Assembly: GCF_016616425.1 (NCBI RefSeq)
Contig: NZ_CP067101.1
Coordinates: 3,410,001 to 3,474,000 of the forward strand
Direction of reading: 5' to 3'
Length of the DNA: 64,000 nt
From: Bradyrhizobium diazoefficiens
Lineage (GTDB): Bacteria > Pseudomonadota > Alphaproteobacteria > Rhizobiales > Xanthobacteraceae
The position numbers and the translations under genes are program-made. Under the pieces are notes generated by a model that had not been told where the DNA came from, made no database searches, and saw only the letters and a list, made by a program, of their open reading frames with translations. Positions within the stretch are counted from its first letter, which is position 1. Each line of letters starts with the position of its first letter. Positions 1-8,500 of this stretch are shown piece after piece.

Positions 1-1
1 C

Positions 2-463
2 TGGGTTACCTTCGAGGACCCTCACGTCGCCGAATATGTCGACACGACCGAGCGGGCGCCGAGGGACAAGAAGATCCTGCAGATGCTGCTCGACGGCGAG
101 CTCGACGCCGTGCTCGGCGAAACCTCCGATAATCCCAAGCTCAAGCCTCTATTTCCCGATCCGGCCGCGGAAGCCGCCAGATGGTACGCCCGGCGCGGCG
201 TCGTGCCGGTCAATCATCTCGTGGTCGTGACTGAGCAGCTCGCGCGATCACGCCCTGATGTCGTCGCGGGCATCTATGATCTGCTCAAGCGGAACAAGGA
301 ACAGGTGGGGCCAGTAGCAACGCCCGACCTCGTTCCATTCGGAATCGAGGCCAACAGGAAACCGCTCGAACTGATCGTCGACTACGCCTTCCAGCAGGCG
401 CTGATCCCGCGCCGGTATGCGGTCGAGGAACTGTTCGACGAGATGACACGAGGATTGAACTGA
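2..463 (+). CDS. Substrate-binding protein related to 4,5-dihydroxyphthalate decarboxylase, C-terminal part
   Basis: This reading frame enters the window already open and has no start here; 153 residues remain. The visible part has the late-lobe look of the periplasmic-binding-fold family annotated as 4,5-dihydroxyphthalate decarboxylase or ABC substrate-binding protein. It includes a segment with ARRGVVPVNHLVVV followed by a helical region and a PFGIEANRKPLELIVDYAFQQ stretch near the C-terminus. Members of this family either decarboxylate aromatic diacids or act as binding proteins, and the sequence does not say which. The stop overlaps the ATG of the following dehydrogenase by one base (TGATG), so the two are almost certainly co-translated. 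The gene is cut only by the window edge, not broken. Confidence 0.75.
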   Translation, partial: WVTFEDPHVAEYVDTTERAPRDKKILQMLLDGELDAVLGETSDNPKLKPLFPDPAAEAARWYARRGVVPVNHLVVVTEQLARSRPDVVAGIYDLLKRNKEQVGPVATPDLVPFGIEANRKPLELIVDYAFQQALIPRRYAVEELFDEMTRGLN

Positions 464-1383
464 TGACGGATCCGAGACGATGGCAGATCGGGCTGGTCGG
501 CTATGGCGAGGTCGGCAGGATCCTGGCCGAGGATTTGCGCCAGCAGGACATCAGGGTCGCTGCCTATGACGTCAAGCTGGGAAGCGAGCAAGGCGCTTCA
601 CTGAAGGACCACGCGGCGAAGTTCGGCGTGGTGCTCGCGGACTCTCACGCCGAGCTGACCGCGAAATCCGATTTCATCATCTCGGCCGTCACTGCCAGCC
701 AGGCCGTGCCGGTGGCGAAGGCTTGCGCCGCCGCGATCAACCAGGACACCTGGTTCCTCGATTTCAATTCGGCGTCTCCCGCCGCCAAGCAGCGTGCAGC
801 GGCGCTGATCGACGGCGGAGGCGGTCGTTATGTCGAGGGCGCGGTGATGACCTCGGTGCCGCCTTATCGCATCAAGGTGCCGTTGCTGCTCGGCGGTCCC
901 GGTGCGAAGGAGATCGAGCCGCTTCTGAACGCGATCGGCTTTGCCGCGAAGGTTGCAAGCGACAAGCTCGGAGTGTCCTCGGCAGTGAAAATGTGCCGCA
1001 GCATCATGATCAAGGGCCTTGAGGCCATGGTCATCGAGAGTTTTACGACCGCACGCGCCTACGGGGTCGAGGATGCGGTGCTGGCCTCGCTCGCGGAAAC
1101 GTTCCCCGCCATCAATTGGGAGAAGCAGGGCGCCTATTGCTTCCAGCGCGTGATCGAACATGGCCGCCGCCGTGCCGAGGAAGTGCGCGAGGTCGCCGAG
1201 ACCGTGCGCGAGGCAGGGCTGACGCCATGGTCTGCGCAAGGCACGGCCGAACGGCAGGCCTGGGTGGCGGATCTCGCCGATGAAGGACTGTTCGGCACCA
1301 AGGGAACGGAGGAGTTCGCCCGAAGCGCCGACTGGCGGATCGAGGCCGACCGAATCCTGGCGAAGATCAAGCGCACAAAATAA
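463..1383 (+). CDS. NAD(P)-dependent dehydrogenase with DUF1932 C-terminal domain
   Basis: The 306-residue protein opens with a Rossmann nucleotide-binding loop, G13-x-G15-x-x-G18 (GLVGYGEVG), typical of the 6-phosphogluconate/3-hydroxyisobutyrate dehydrogenase superfamily. The second half, from about residue 170 (SSAVKMCRSIMIKGLEAMVIE), matches the all-helical DUF1932 domain found in this family. It should oxidise a hydroxy-acid-type substrate with NAD(P), but the substrate cannot be read from sequence. Translational coupling to the 4,5-dihydroxyphthalate-decarboxylase-like protein suggests an aromatic-acid or related carboxylate route (inference). The gene ends directly against the convergent gene on the other strand with no base between the two stops. 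Confidence 0.85.
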   Translation: MTDPRRWQIGLVGYGEVGRILAEDLRQQDIRVAAYDVKLGSEQGASLKDHAAKFGVVLADSHAELTAKSDFIISAVTASQAVPVAKACAAAINQDTWFLDFNSASPAAKQRAAALIDGGGGRYVEGAVMTSVPPYRIKVPLLLGGPGAKEIEPLLNAIGFAAKVASDKLGVSSAVKMCRSIMIKGLEAMVIESFTTARAYGVEDAVLASLAETFPAINWEKQGAYCFQRVIEHGRRRAEEVREVAETVREAGLTPWSAQGTAERQAWVADLADEGLFGTKGTEEFARSADWRIEADRILAKIKRTK

Positions 1384-1704
1384 TCAGCTCAGGGCCGCAC
1401 CGCGGGCCTCAAAGCTCACGACCTGGTCGCGAGCGCGTTCGATCAAGTCGATCAGATTGCGCGATTTGTGGAGGAGCTGCTCCGTCGCTGGTTGCGTGCG
1501 GAATTCGGCCAGCACCGCGCGGACGCATTTGCTGGCGGCGTCGAGCGTCCAGAGCGTGCGGTTCAAGTCGTTCTGCGTCTGGATCGCCGAGATATCGAGA
1601 TCCGAGAGAACGTGGCCGATGCCGTCGAGCCGTTTCATCGCCGTATCGGTGGGCGTTCGGGCCTCGACGGAATGATAATCGATGCTGCCGAACGCGCTAA
1701 ACAT
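1384..1704 (-). CDS. Small conserved-looking protein of unknown function
   Basis: This 106-residue protein is not recognised. It is mostly helical and soluble in appearance, with no signal peptide or membrane segment and no metal-binding cluster. Residues about 25-60 (MKRLDGIGHVLSDLDISAIQ onward) could form an amphipathic helix bundle. The start is chosen at the ATG at 1704, about nine bases after GAGGA; a GTG two codons upstream at 1710 is the alternative. It converges on the DUF1932 dehydrogenase with abutting stop codons. Codon use looks like that of the neighbours, which argues for a real gene, but no function is proposed. Confidence 0.6.
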   Translation of the reverse strand: MFSAFGSIDYHSVEARTPTDTAMKRLDGIGHVLSDLDISAIQTQNDLNRTLWTLDAASKCVRAVLAEFRTQPATEQLLHKSRNLIDLIERARDQVVSFEARGAALS

Positions 1705-2196
1705 ACCCACACTTCCTCACCGAACGCAGATTGTCAGTGAAAGTCGTAGTTATGGCGGCGTGGCCGGCCCCGCAACGCGTTATGCTACGGTCCGGGATTC
1801 TACTGGGCTCAGGCCCGGTTAGATCGGCGGTAAAATCGAACGGAAGCGGCTCAACAGCCGGGGAGCTTTCCCGACAATCTTACCGCTGGTAGCGATGAAA
1901 CCGCATTCAGCGGGCAGGTTCGAACGGAGCCGGCTGTTGCCGCGGGAATGTCTGTCGGCCGCTCTTGAAGCCCATCACGATATCGGGCAGCTCGGCGACG
2001 GCGGAGCCGGCGCGGCATCGACGCGCAAGAGCCAGCTCGCCGTTCGACGGGCCGTTACGGCGGCAACGGTCGCTCGTCATATCGAAAGCTGTGATAGCTG
2101 ATAGGCGCATGCGCATCTGGTGGCTGGCGCGCGCCTGCGCTATCAACTCCCGCGATTGCGCCCGGCATGGAGGCGCGAGCCCCCTGGGAGCAGCCG
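1705..2196. other. Intergenic region, nothing coding recognised
   Basis: About 490 bases separate the small minus-strand gene from the binding-protein gene. Short open frames exist on both strands, but their translations are Arg/Ala-rich, low in hydrophobic residues and lack credible ribosome-binding sites. Short inverted repeats occur (for example GGGC-TCAG-GCCC near 1808), with no T-run. I see no promoter, tRNA or riboswitch that I can support. Confidence 0.5.
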
Positions 2197-3105
2197 ATGC
2201 GTCTACCTACCATTGTCCTGGCCCTGACATGTCTTGCGGGCGCAGCCTCAGCCGAAGATCTGTCGGGCACGCTCCAGAAGGTCAAGGAGACCAAGAAGAT
2301 CACCCTGGGCTATCAGGAGGCCTCGGTGCCGTTCAGCTATCTGGACGGCAACCAGAAGCCGGTCGGCTTTGCCATGGACATCTGCCTCAAGATCGTCGAT
2401 GCCGTGAAGAAGCAGCTTGGCATGCCGGACATCGCCGTCGAGACTCTCGCCGTGACCTCGTCGAACCGGATCCCATTGATGGTCAATGGCACGCTCGATC
2501 TGCACTGCTCGGCGACCACCAACAACGCCGACCGCCAGAAGCAGGTCGCCTTCACCAACACGCACTTCCTCAGTGCGACGCGATTTGCAGCGAAGAAGGC
2601 CGCAAAGATCAACACCATCGACGATCTCAAGGGCAAGGCGGTCACGGCCGTGGCCGGCTCGGTCAACCTGACGCAGCTCGCCAAGGCCAATACGGAACGC
2701 AATCTCGGCATCAGTTTGATGCCGGCGAAGGATCAGGCCGAGGCCTTCCTGCTGCTGGAAACCGACCGCGCCCAGGCCTATGCACTCGACGACGTCCAGC
2801 TCGCGGTTGCGATCGCGCGGTCGAAGGAGCCCCAGCTCTACATGATCAGCGAGGAGGCGCTTTCGAAGCCCGAGCCTTACGGCATCATGTTGCGGCGAGA
2901 GGATGCGCCGTTCAAGGCGCTCGCCGATCGCGCGACTGCGAAGCTCTATGCTAGCCCCGAGATCGAGGTGCTCTACAAGAAATGGCTGCAATCGCCGACG
3001 CCGCCGAACGGCCTCAACTACAACGTCCCGATGTCGCCGGCCTTGCGCAACGCCTTCAAGAAGCCGAGCTCGAGCGCCGATCCGGATGTGTACCTGGCGA
3101 ACTGA
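2197..3105 (+). CDS. Amino-acid-type ABC transporter periplasmic binding protein
   Basis: The 302-residue product belongs to the family 3 solute-binding proteins (GltI/glutamate-aspartate type). A signal peptide covers residues 1-19, with likely cleavage after ASA before EDLSG. The ITLGYQEASVPFSY segment and the later GYQ/PYGI elements are typical of the ligand-binding lobes. It should capture a polar amino acid in the periplasm for an ABC importer, but no permease or ATPase gene is adjacent, so its partner is elsewhere. The start at 2197 is preferred over an upstream ATG at 2167 because GGGAG (2186-2190) lies six bases before it and because the signal peptide then begins at residue 1. Confidence 0.85.
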   Translation: MRLPTIVLALTCLAGAASAEDLSGTLQKVKETKKITLGYQEASVPFSYLDGNQKPVGFAMDICLKIVDAVKKQLGMPDIAVETLAVTSSNRIPLMVNGTLDLHCSATTNNADRQKQVAFTNTHFLSATRFAAKKAAKINTIDDLKGKAVTAVAGSVNLTQLAKANTERNLGISLMPAKDQAEAFLLLETDRAQAYALDDVQLAVAIARSKEPQLYMISEEALSKPEPYGIMLRREDAPFKALADRATAKLYASPEIEVLYKKWLQSPTPPNGLNYNVPMSPALRNAFKKPSSSADPDVYLAN

Positions 3106-3111
3106 GGCGGG

Positions 3112-3401
3112 GCACGCAAGCGCAAAGCGCGAACGCTGGAGCCGACGCTCGTCGCCGAGAACGCCTGGGTCGACGAGGTCGTCAAGGCCACCTCGGCTGC
3201 CAGATTTATCTCGCCGAATGCACGCCCGGCTCCTACAACAACGAAGGCCTGTTCGATCCGATCGCGGCAAGAAACAGCCAATATTGCCGCGGGCCGGTGG
3301 CATTCCTGCGGCTGCTCGACAGATGGCGGAACGAAGGCAATTTGGAAGGCCTCGAATTGTCCTATGATCAGGCCATGGAGTTGGCGCGCTCCACCGGGTA
3401 G
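3112..3401 (+). pseudogene. Remnant of a Baeyer-Villiger flavin monooxygenase C-terminus
   Basis: Two adjacent frames together spell the C-terminal end of a cyclohexanone/4-hydroxyacetophenone-monooxygenase-like protein. Frame 1 (from 3112) gives EPTLVAENAWVDEVVKA. Frame 3 (from about 3195) continues with ECTPGSYNNEG, then GPVAFLRLLDRWR and LEGLELSY, ending at 3401. In intact family members these elements occur in one frame in this order, so a frameshift near 3190-3200 plus loss of the whole N-terminal flavin-binding part is inferred. It sits directly after the binding-protein gene, without a start codon of its own. It is judged non-functional. Confidence 0.7.
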
Positions 3402-3439
3402 GATTGCGCCGCTGATTGGTGCAGGACGGGAGATTGGGT

Positions 3440-4258
3440 ATGATCAGGGGCAGCGCTGTTGCAGGAGCGGTTCTTGGCGCGATGGCGCTGCTCGGTTGCC
3501 TGGCGCCGATCGCCGAGGCCGCGCAATGCGGCAGCTCGCCGGCGGGGTTCGAGGCCTGGAAGCGCGAGTTCGGTGCGGAGGCGCAGGGCAAGGGCATCGG
3601 CCAGGCCGCGCTCTCGGCGCTGATGCAGACCAACTACGCCAGCGCCACCATCGCGGCCGACCGCGGCCAGCGCAGCTTTTCGCTGACGCTCGACCAGTTC
3701 CTCGCCAAGCGCGGCGCCACCACCATCGTCGCCAAGGGGCGGCGGCTCAAGCAGTCGCAGGCTGCCTTGTTCGCCTCGATCCAGCAGCGCTATGGCGTGC
3801 CGCCCGGACCCCTGATCGCGATCTGGGGCATGGAGACCGGTTTCGGCAGCCAGCGCGGCAACCAGAACATGCTGTCGTCGATCGCAACCCTTGCCTATGA
3901 CTGCCGCCGGCCCGAATTCTTCACCGATCAGCTCTACGCCGCCCTGAAGCTGATCGACCGCGGCACGCTGTCAGGGGCGACGCGCGGCTCCATGCACGGC
4001 GAGGTCGGCCAGACCCAGTTCATGCCCAAGAACATCCTGGCCTATGGCACCGGCAATCTCGACGTTGCCGCCAATGCCCTGAACTCGACCGCGAATTTCC
4101 TTAAAGCCCATGGCTGGCGTGCGGGAGCCGGGTACCAGCCGGGCGAGCCGAATTTCGCCGTTATCCAGGCTTGGAATGCCGCGGGCGTTTACCAGAAGGC
4201 GATCGCGCTGATGGGCCGGCAAATCGATGAGGGCGGGGCGGCGGCAGCGTCGCGCTGA
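3440..4258 (+). CDS. Lytic murein transglycosylase, MltB/SLT_2 family
   Basis: The 272-residue protein is an exported peptidoglycan-cleaving enzyme that cuts the MurNAc-GlcNAc bond to form 1,6-anhydro ends. A hydrophobic N-terminus with AEA|AQ gives a signal peptide; an LLGC run at 17-20 makes a lipoprotein alternative possible though the lipobox is imperfect. The catalytic glutamate is E132 in IWGMETGFGS, and the GEVGQTQFMPKN motif follows. It is short: many homologues carry a C-terminal peptidoglycan-binding domain, which is absent here. The ATG at 3440 is chosen over one at 3416 because GGGAG lies eight bases upstream. It stands alone between a pseudogene and small unknown genes. Confidence 0.9.
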   Translation: MIRGSAVAGAVLGAMALLGCLAPIAEAAQCGSSPAGFEAWKREFGAEAQGKGIGQAALSALMQTNYASATIAADRGQRSFSLTLDQFLAKRGATTIVAKGRRLKQSQAALFASIQQRYGVPPGPLIAIWGMETGFGSQRGNQNMLSSIATLAYDCRRPEFFTDQLYAALKLIDRGTLSGATRGSMHGEVGQTQFMPKNILAYGTGNLDVAANALNSTANFLKAHGWRAGAGYQPGEPNFAVIQAWNAAGVYQKAIALMGRQIDEGGAAAASR

Positions 4259-4370
4259 GCAGTTGTTCGGCACGCTGGATGCGCCGGCACGAGAAAGTTG
4301 TTGCCAACTGGAACCGACGGCGCGAGGTTTGCTTTGATCAAGTTCAGGGCTGGGCATGAGGAGACTCAAC

Positions 4371-4592
4371 ATGGCTACCCAGATCGTGATGGACCAGACC
4401 GGTGATACGCGCCACGAGTTTGATCCTGGCAATGCCGAGGCGCTGGCGCGGGCCGAACGGCGCTTTCGGGAGCTGACCGGAGCTGGCTTCACGGCCGCTC
4501 TTCGAACCGGGCCCGGCGAGGTCACCCGCATCAGATCGTTCGACCCGACCGCGCACGAAACGCTGTTCTATCCCCGCCTGGTCGGCGGGTGA
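4371..4592 (+). CDS. Small unknown protein, 73 residues
   Basis: This short soluble protein is not recognised. It has an acidic first half and an RAERRFRELTGAGFTAALR segment that looks like one or two helices, followed by a short DPTAHETLFYPRLVGG tail. There is no signal peptide or cysteine. The ATG at 4371 is chosen over 4356 because GAGGAG (4358-4363) sits seven bases before it. The gene is followed after 12 bases by another small unknown gene on the same strand, so the two probably share a transcript. Confidence 0.6.
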   Translation: MATQIVMDQTGDTRHEFDPGNAEALARAERRFRELTGAGFTAALRTGPGEVTRIRSFDPTAHETLFYPRLVGG

Positions 4593-4604
4593 TCTGAGCT
4601 GCTC

Positions 4605-5027
4605 ATGATCGCGGCAGTTTGGCTCCGCGCGCCGGCGCGTGCGCGTTTGCACGCGCTGCGTGAACTCTATCGGCGGTTCTTCGGCGAGAACACGCCGGAT
4701 GCCTGTGGCCGCCGGCTTCTGGTCGAATGGCTGTCGCCGGCGCAGCGCGTGCAGTTCGAACAGCAACGGTATTTCGACGTCGTCGGCTGTGACACCGGCA
4801 AGACCTATCGGATTCACTACGGCACGGCGGCCAATGTCCACGAGATCGACGAGGCCGGACTTCCGACGATGGGGTGGTGCTTCGTCCCGTCAGGCTTTCT
4901 GGTGCCGGGCGACGTCATGCTGGCCCAGAAGATCGCGCTCGAGACGGACGAGAAGGGGGCGCTGGCGCTCGCCAACCGGTTTCCGCCTGCAGCGCATTCG
5001 GAGCACTTCTACCGGCGGCCGTTCTAG
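4605..5027 (+). CDS. Conserved-looking unknown protein, 140 residues
   Basis: The product is not assigned to a family. It has a basic amphipathic N-terminus (ARARLHALRELYRRFFGEN) and a compact second half containing YFDVVGCDTGKTYRIHYGTAANVHE and a hydrophobic GWCFVPSGFLVPGDVMLAQKIALE segment. This resembles small alphaproteobacterial proteins that follow an unknown partner gene. No signal peptide is obvious. It is probably the second gene of a two-gene unit with the 73-residue protein upstream. Confidence 0.65.
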   Translation: MIAAVWLRAPARARLHALRELYRRFFGENTPDACGRRLLVEWLSPAQRVQFEQQRYFDVVGCDTGKTYRIHYGTAANVHEIDEAGLPTMGWCFVPSGFLVPGDVMLAQKIALETDEKGALALANRFPPAAHSEHFYRRPF

Positions 5028-5070
5028 CAGGGGGAGAGATGCGCTAGCAGGGGAAGATGCGCGCGCGCTC

Positions 5071-5105
5071 GACTTGCACCTCTCGCTCGGCGAGAGGTGC
5101 AAGTC
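5071..5105. repeat. Perfect 16-bp inverted repeat with 3-base loop
   Basis: Arms 5071-5086 (GACTTGCACCTCTCGC) and 5090-5105 are exact reverse complements separated by TCG. It lies between the 3' ends of a plus-strand gene and a very short minus-strand gene, so it could end transcription from both sides, although there is no T-run. Just upstream, 5029-5060 contains two imperfect copies of a GCTAGCAGGGG-A-GATGC unit. Confidence 0.75.
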
Positions 5106-5124
5106 AAACCCGAGACGATGCCTG

Positions 5125-5217
5125 TCAGAAGTGCGTGGTGCGATAGGCATCCACGGCATGCGCCGCAAAGACACCGATACTGCAAAGAGCGAGCAGGACG
5201 CAGATCAATTCAATCAT
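5125..5217 (-). CDS. Very small single-span membrane protein, 30 residues
   Basis: A 30-codon gene starts at ATG 5217, preceded by AGGAG at the right distance. It encodes a hydrophobic helix beginning MIELICVLLALCSIGVF and ending in a short polar tail (DAYRTTHF). One transmembrane segment fills most of the protein. Function is unknown; such peptides often regulate a larger membrane partner, but nothing here shows that. It is too short for standard gene-length cut-offs. The perfect hairpin at 5071-5105 lies just beyond its stop codon. Confidence 0.6.
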   Translation of the reverse strand: MIELICVLLALCSIGVFAAHAVDAYRTTHF

Positions 5218-5555
5218 AGCTCGTTCTCCTGTTGCGGCTGGGCGATGAGGCTTTGACAGCAGGAATATTCGTAGATCAGATCGAGAAGGAATTGCATGAT
5301 GGCCGTCCCTGTATCTATTTTGACAACCACTTAGACGACCATCTGTTTCAGGCGTGTTTCGTCGCATCGGAAAAGGGGTTTCGCCGGGAACCCCGGAAGC
5401 GGGATTGTGCGCTGCGGGCCCGCCGAATGCCGCGACGGGACAGGATTCAGACATGCCGGTTCGGCGCTCGGCGTGATGTTGTTCCACCGCGTCAACGAGA
5501 CGGTCTTTCGCAAGACCGTGCTCGTTCTGTTGCTGCTCTCCGGGATCTCGTTGAT
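5218..5555. other. Intergenic region holding a probable gene remnant
   Basis: About 340 bases separate the 30-codon gene from the 3' end of the RND permease gene. The last 100 bases contain a probable TauE/SafE C-terminal remnant listed separately. The rest shows no credible coding frame or site. Confidence 0.45.
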
Positions 5556-5559
5556 CTAG
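5458..5559 (+). pseudogene. Probable C-terminal remnant of a TauE/SafE (TSUP) membrane permease
   Basis: The frame ending at the TAG 5557-5559 reads LFHRVNETVFRKTVLVLLLL then SGISLI. This is the shape of the last helix of TSUP-family anion permeases, where a basic FHRV...FRK loop precedes a Leu-rich helix and the chain stops soon after. Upstream the frame degenerates within a few dozen bases and lacks the other helices and a plausible start. It overlaps the 3' end of the minus-strand RND permease gene by four bases. A chance frame is the alternative. Confidence 0.4.
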
Positions 5560-8500
5560 TGTCCAAGCCCCTGGACCGGCGCCGCGCTGGTGTCGCTGCC
5601 GTGATGCGTCAGCGGCTTCATGCCGGTGACGGTCCGCAGCAGCACATAGAATACCGGCGTCAGGAACAGGCCGAACACGGTGACACCGATCATGCCGGAG
5701 AACACCGCAACGCCCATGGCCCGCCGCATCTCCGAGCCCGCGCCGGTCGAGAGCACCAGCGGCAGGACGCCCATGATGAATGCCATCGACGTCATCAGGA
5801 TCGGGCGCAGCCGCAGCCGGCTTGCCTCGATCGCAGCCCGGATCGGCGTGCGACCCGCGAATTCGAGTTCGCGCGCGAATTCGACGATAAGGATCGCATT
5901 CTTGGCCGAGAGTCCCACGAGGACGATAAGTCCGATCTGGGTGAAGACGTTGTTGTCTCCCTTTGAAATCCAGACGCCGAACATCGCAGCGAGCAGGCCC
6001 ATCGGCACGATCATGATGATCGAGAGCGGCAAGGTCAGGCTCTCGTAGAGCGCGGCCAGCACCAGGAACACCAGCAGGATCGCGAGTGGGAACACCCAGA
6101 TGCCGGAATTGCCGGCGATGAACTCCTGATAGGTCAGGTCGGTCCATTCGAAGGCGAAGCCCGGCGGCAGCACCTCTGCCGCGATCCGGGTCGCGGCCTC
6201 CTGCGCCTGGCCGGAGGAAAAGCCGGGCGCAGCCGCCGCGTTGATATCGGACGACAGGAATCCGTTGTAGCGGATCGCGCGCTCCGGCCCCGCACTCTGG
6301 CGGATCTTGAGCAGCGCCGACAATGGCACCATGTCGCCCGAGGACGAGCGCACCTTCAGCTGCCGGATGTCGTCGGCCCGTGCGCGGAACGGTGCGTCGG
6401 CCTGGACCCGGACGGAATAGGTGCGGCCAAACTTGTTGAAGTCGTTGACGTAGTAGGAGCCGAGATAGATCTGGAGCGTGTTGAACACCTCCGTCACGGG
6501 CACGCCAAGCTGCAGCGCCTTGGTGCGGTCGATGTCGGCGAACAGCTGCGGCACGTTGACCTGGAAGCTCGAGAACACGCCGGCGATCTCCGGCGCCTTC
6601 TGCATCGCCGCCATGAACGCCTTGGTGGCCTCGTTCAGCGCCTCATAGCCGAGACCGGCGCGATCCTCGATCTGCAGCTTGAACCCGCCGATAGTGCCGA
6701 GACCGTTGACCGGCGGCGGCGGAAACATGGCGATGAAGGCTTCCTGGATGCCGGCATATTTCTTGTTCAGCTCGGCCGCAATGGCATTCCCGCTCAGGGC
6801 CGCATCCTTGCGCTCGTCGAACGGCTTGAGCGTCGAGAACACGATGCCGGCATTGGACGAGTTGGTGAAGCCGGAGATCGACAGGCCCGGGAAGGCCACT
6901 GAACTCTCGACACCGGGCTGGGTCAGCGCGATGTCGCTCATCTTGCGGATCACCTCTTCGGTGCGGTCGAGGGTGGCGCCATCGGGCAGGCGGGCGAACC
7001 CGACGAGGTACTGCTTGTCCTGGCCGGGCACGAAGCCGCTCGGCACCTGCTGGAACAAAAGCGCGGTGAGGCCGACCAGCAGCACATACAGGCCCATCAC
7101 GGCGGCCTTGCCCGAGATCACCTTGGTGACGGAGCCGCTGTAGTTCTCTGAGGAGCGCGTGAAGGCCTTGTTGAAGCCGCGGAAGAACCAGCCGAGGCTC
7201 TTTTCCATGACGAGCGTCAGCCGGTCCTTCGGCTCGTTGTGTCCCCTGAGCAGCAGCGCCGACAGCGCCGGCGACAGTGTCAGCGAGTTGACGGCGGAGA
7301 TCACGGTCGAGATCGCGATCGTCAGCGCGAACTGCTTGTAGAACTGCCCGGTGAGACCGGAGATGAAGGCGAGCGGCACGAACACCGCAATCAGCACCAT
7401 GGCGATCGCGATGATCGGGCCCGACACCTCGCGCATGGCCTGATAGGTGGCGTCACGCGGCGACAGCCCGGCCTCGATGTTGCGCTCGACATTCTCGACC
7501 ACGACGATGGCGTCGTCGACGACGATGCCGATCGCCAGCACGAGACCGAACAGGCTGAGCGCGTTGATGGAGAAGCCGAACACGTGCATCACGGCAAAGG
7601 TGCCGACGATCGACACCGGCACTGCCAGCAGGGGGATGATCGAGGCGCGCCAGGTCTGCAGGAACAGGATGACGACCAGCACCACCAGCGCGATCGCTTC
7701 CAACAGCGTATGGATCACCGCCTCGATCGAGGAGCGCACGAACTGGGTGGGATCGTAGACGATCTGGTAGGACACGCCCTCCGGCATATTCTTCTTGATC
7801 TCGGCCATGGTGGCGCGGACGTTGTCGGAAATCTGCAGCGCGTTCGAGCCCGGCGCCTGGAAGATCGGGATCGCCACCGCCTGCTTGTTGTCGAGCAGCG
7901 AGCGCAGGCCGTATTCGGAGGCCCCTAACTCGATGCGCGCGACATCGCGCAGCCGCACGACTTCGCCGCGCGCGCCGGTCTTCACCACGATGTCGCCGAA
8001 CTGCTCCTCGTTCGCGAGCCGGCCTTCGGCGTTGACCGAGAGCTGGAGGTCGATGCCCTTGACGTTGGGGGAGGAGCCGACCACGCCGGCGGCGGCCTCG
8101 ACGTTCTGCGCCTGGATCGCCTTGACGATGTCGCTTGCGGTCAGGCCGTGCTCGGCGGCCTTTTGCGGATCGACCCAGACCCGCATCGAGTAGTCGCCGG
8201 CGCCGTAGAGCTGGACGTCACCGACGCCGTCGATCCGCGCGAGCCGGTCCTTGACGTTGAGCACCGCATAGTTGCGCAAATAGTTCATGTCGTAGCGGCC
8301 GTTCGGCGACAACAGATGCACGACCATGGTGAGGTCGGGCGACGACTTCTTGGTGATGATGCCGAGCTGGCGCACCACGGCGGGGAGGCGCGGCTCGGCC
8401 TGCTGCACGCGGTTCTGCACCAGCTGGGTCGCCTTGTCGGGATCGGTGCCAAGCCGGAACGTCACCGTCAGCGTCATCGCGCCGTCGGTGGTCGCCTGGC

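Noticed and set aside
1895..2146. Short frames on both strands upstream of the amino-acid binding protein
   Set aside because: Translations are Arg/Ala-rich and lack hydrophobic cores or ribosome-binding sites; both strands cannot be coding here.
5071..5105. CRISPR-like repeat at the perfect inverted repeat
   Set aside because: There is a single hairpin only, without regularly spaced direct repeats and spacers; no cas gene is present in the window.
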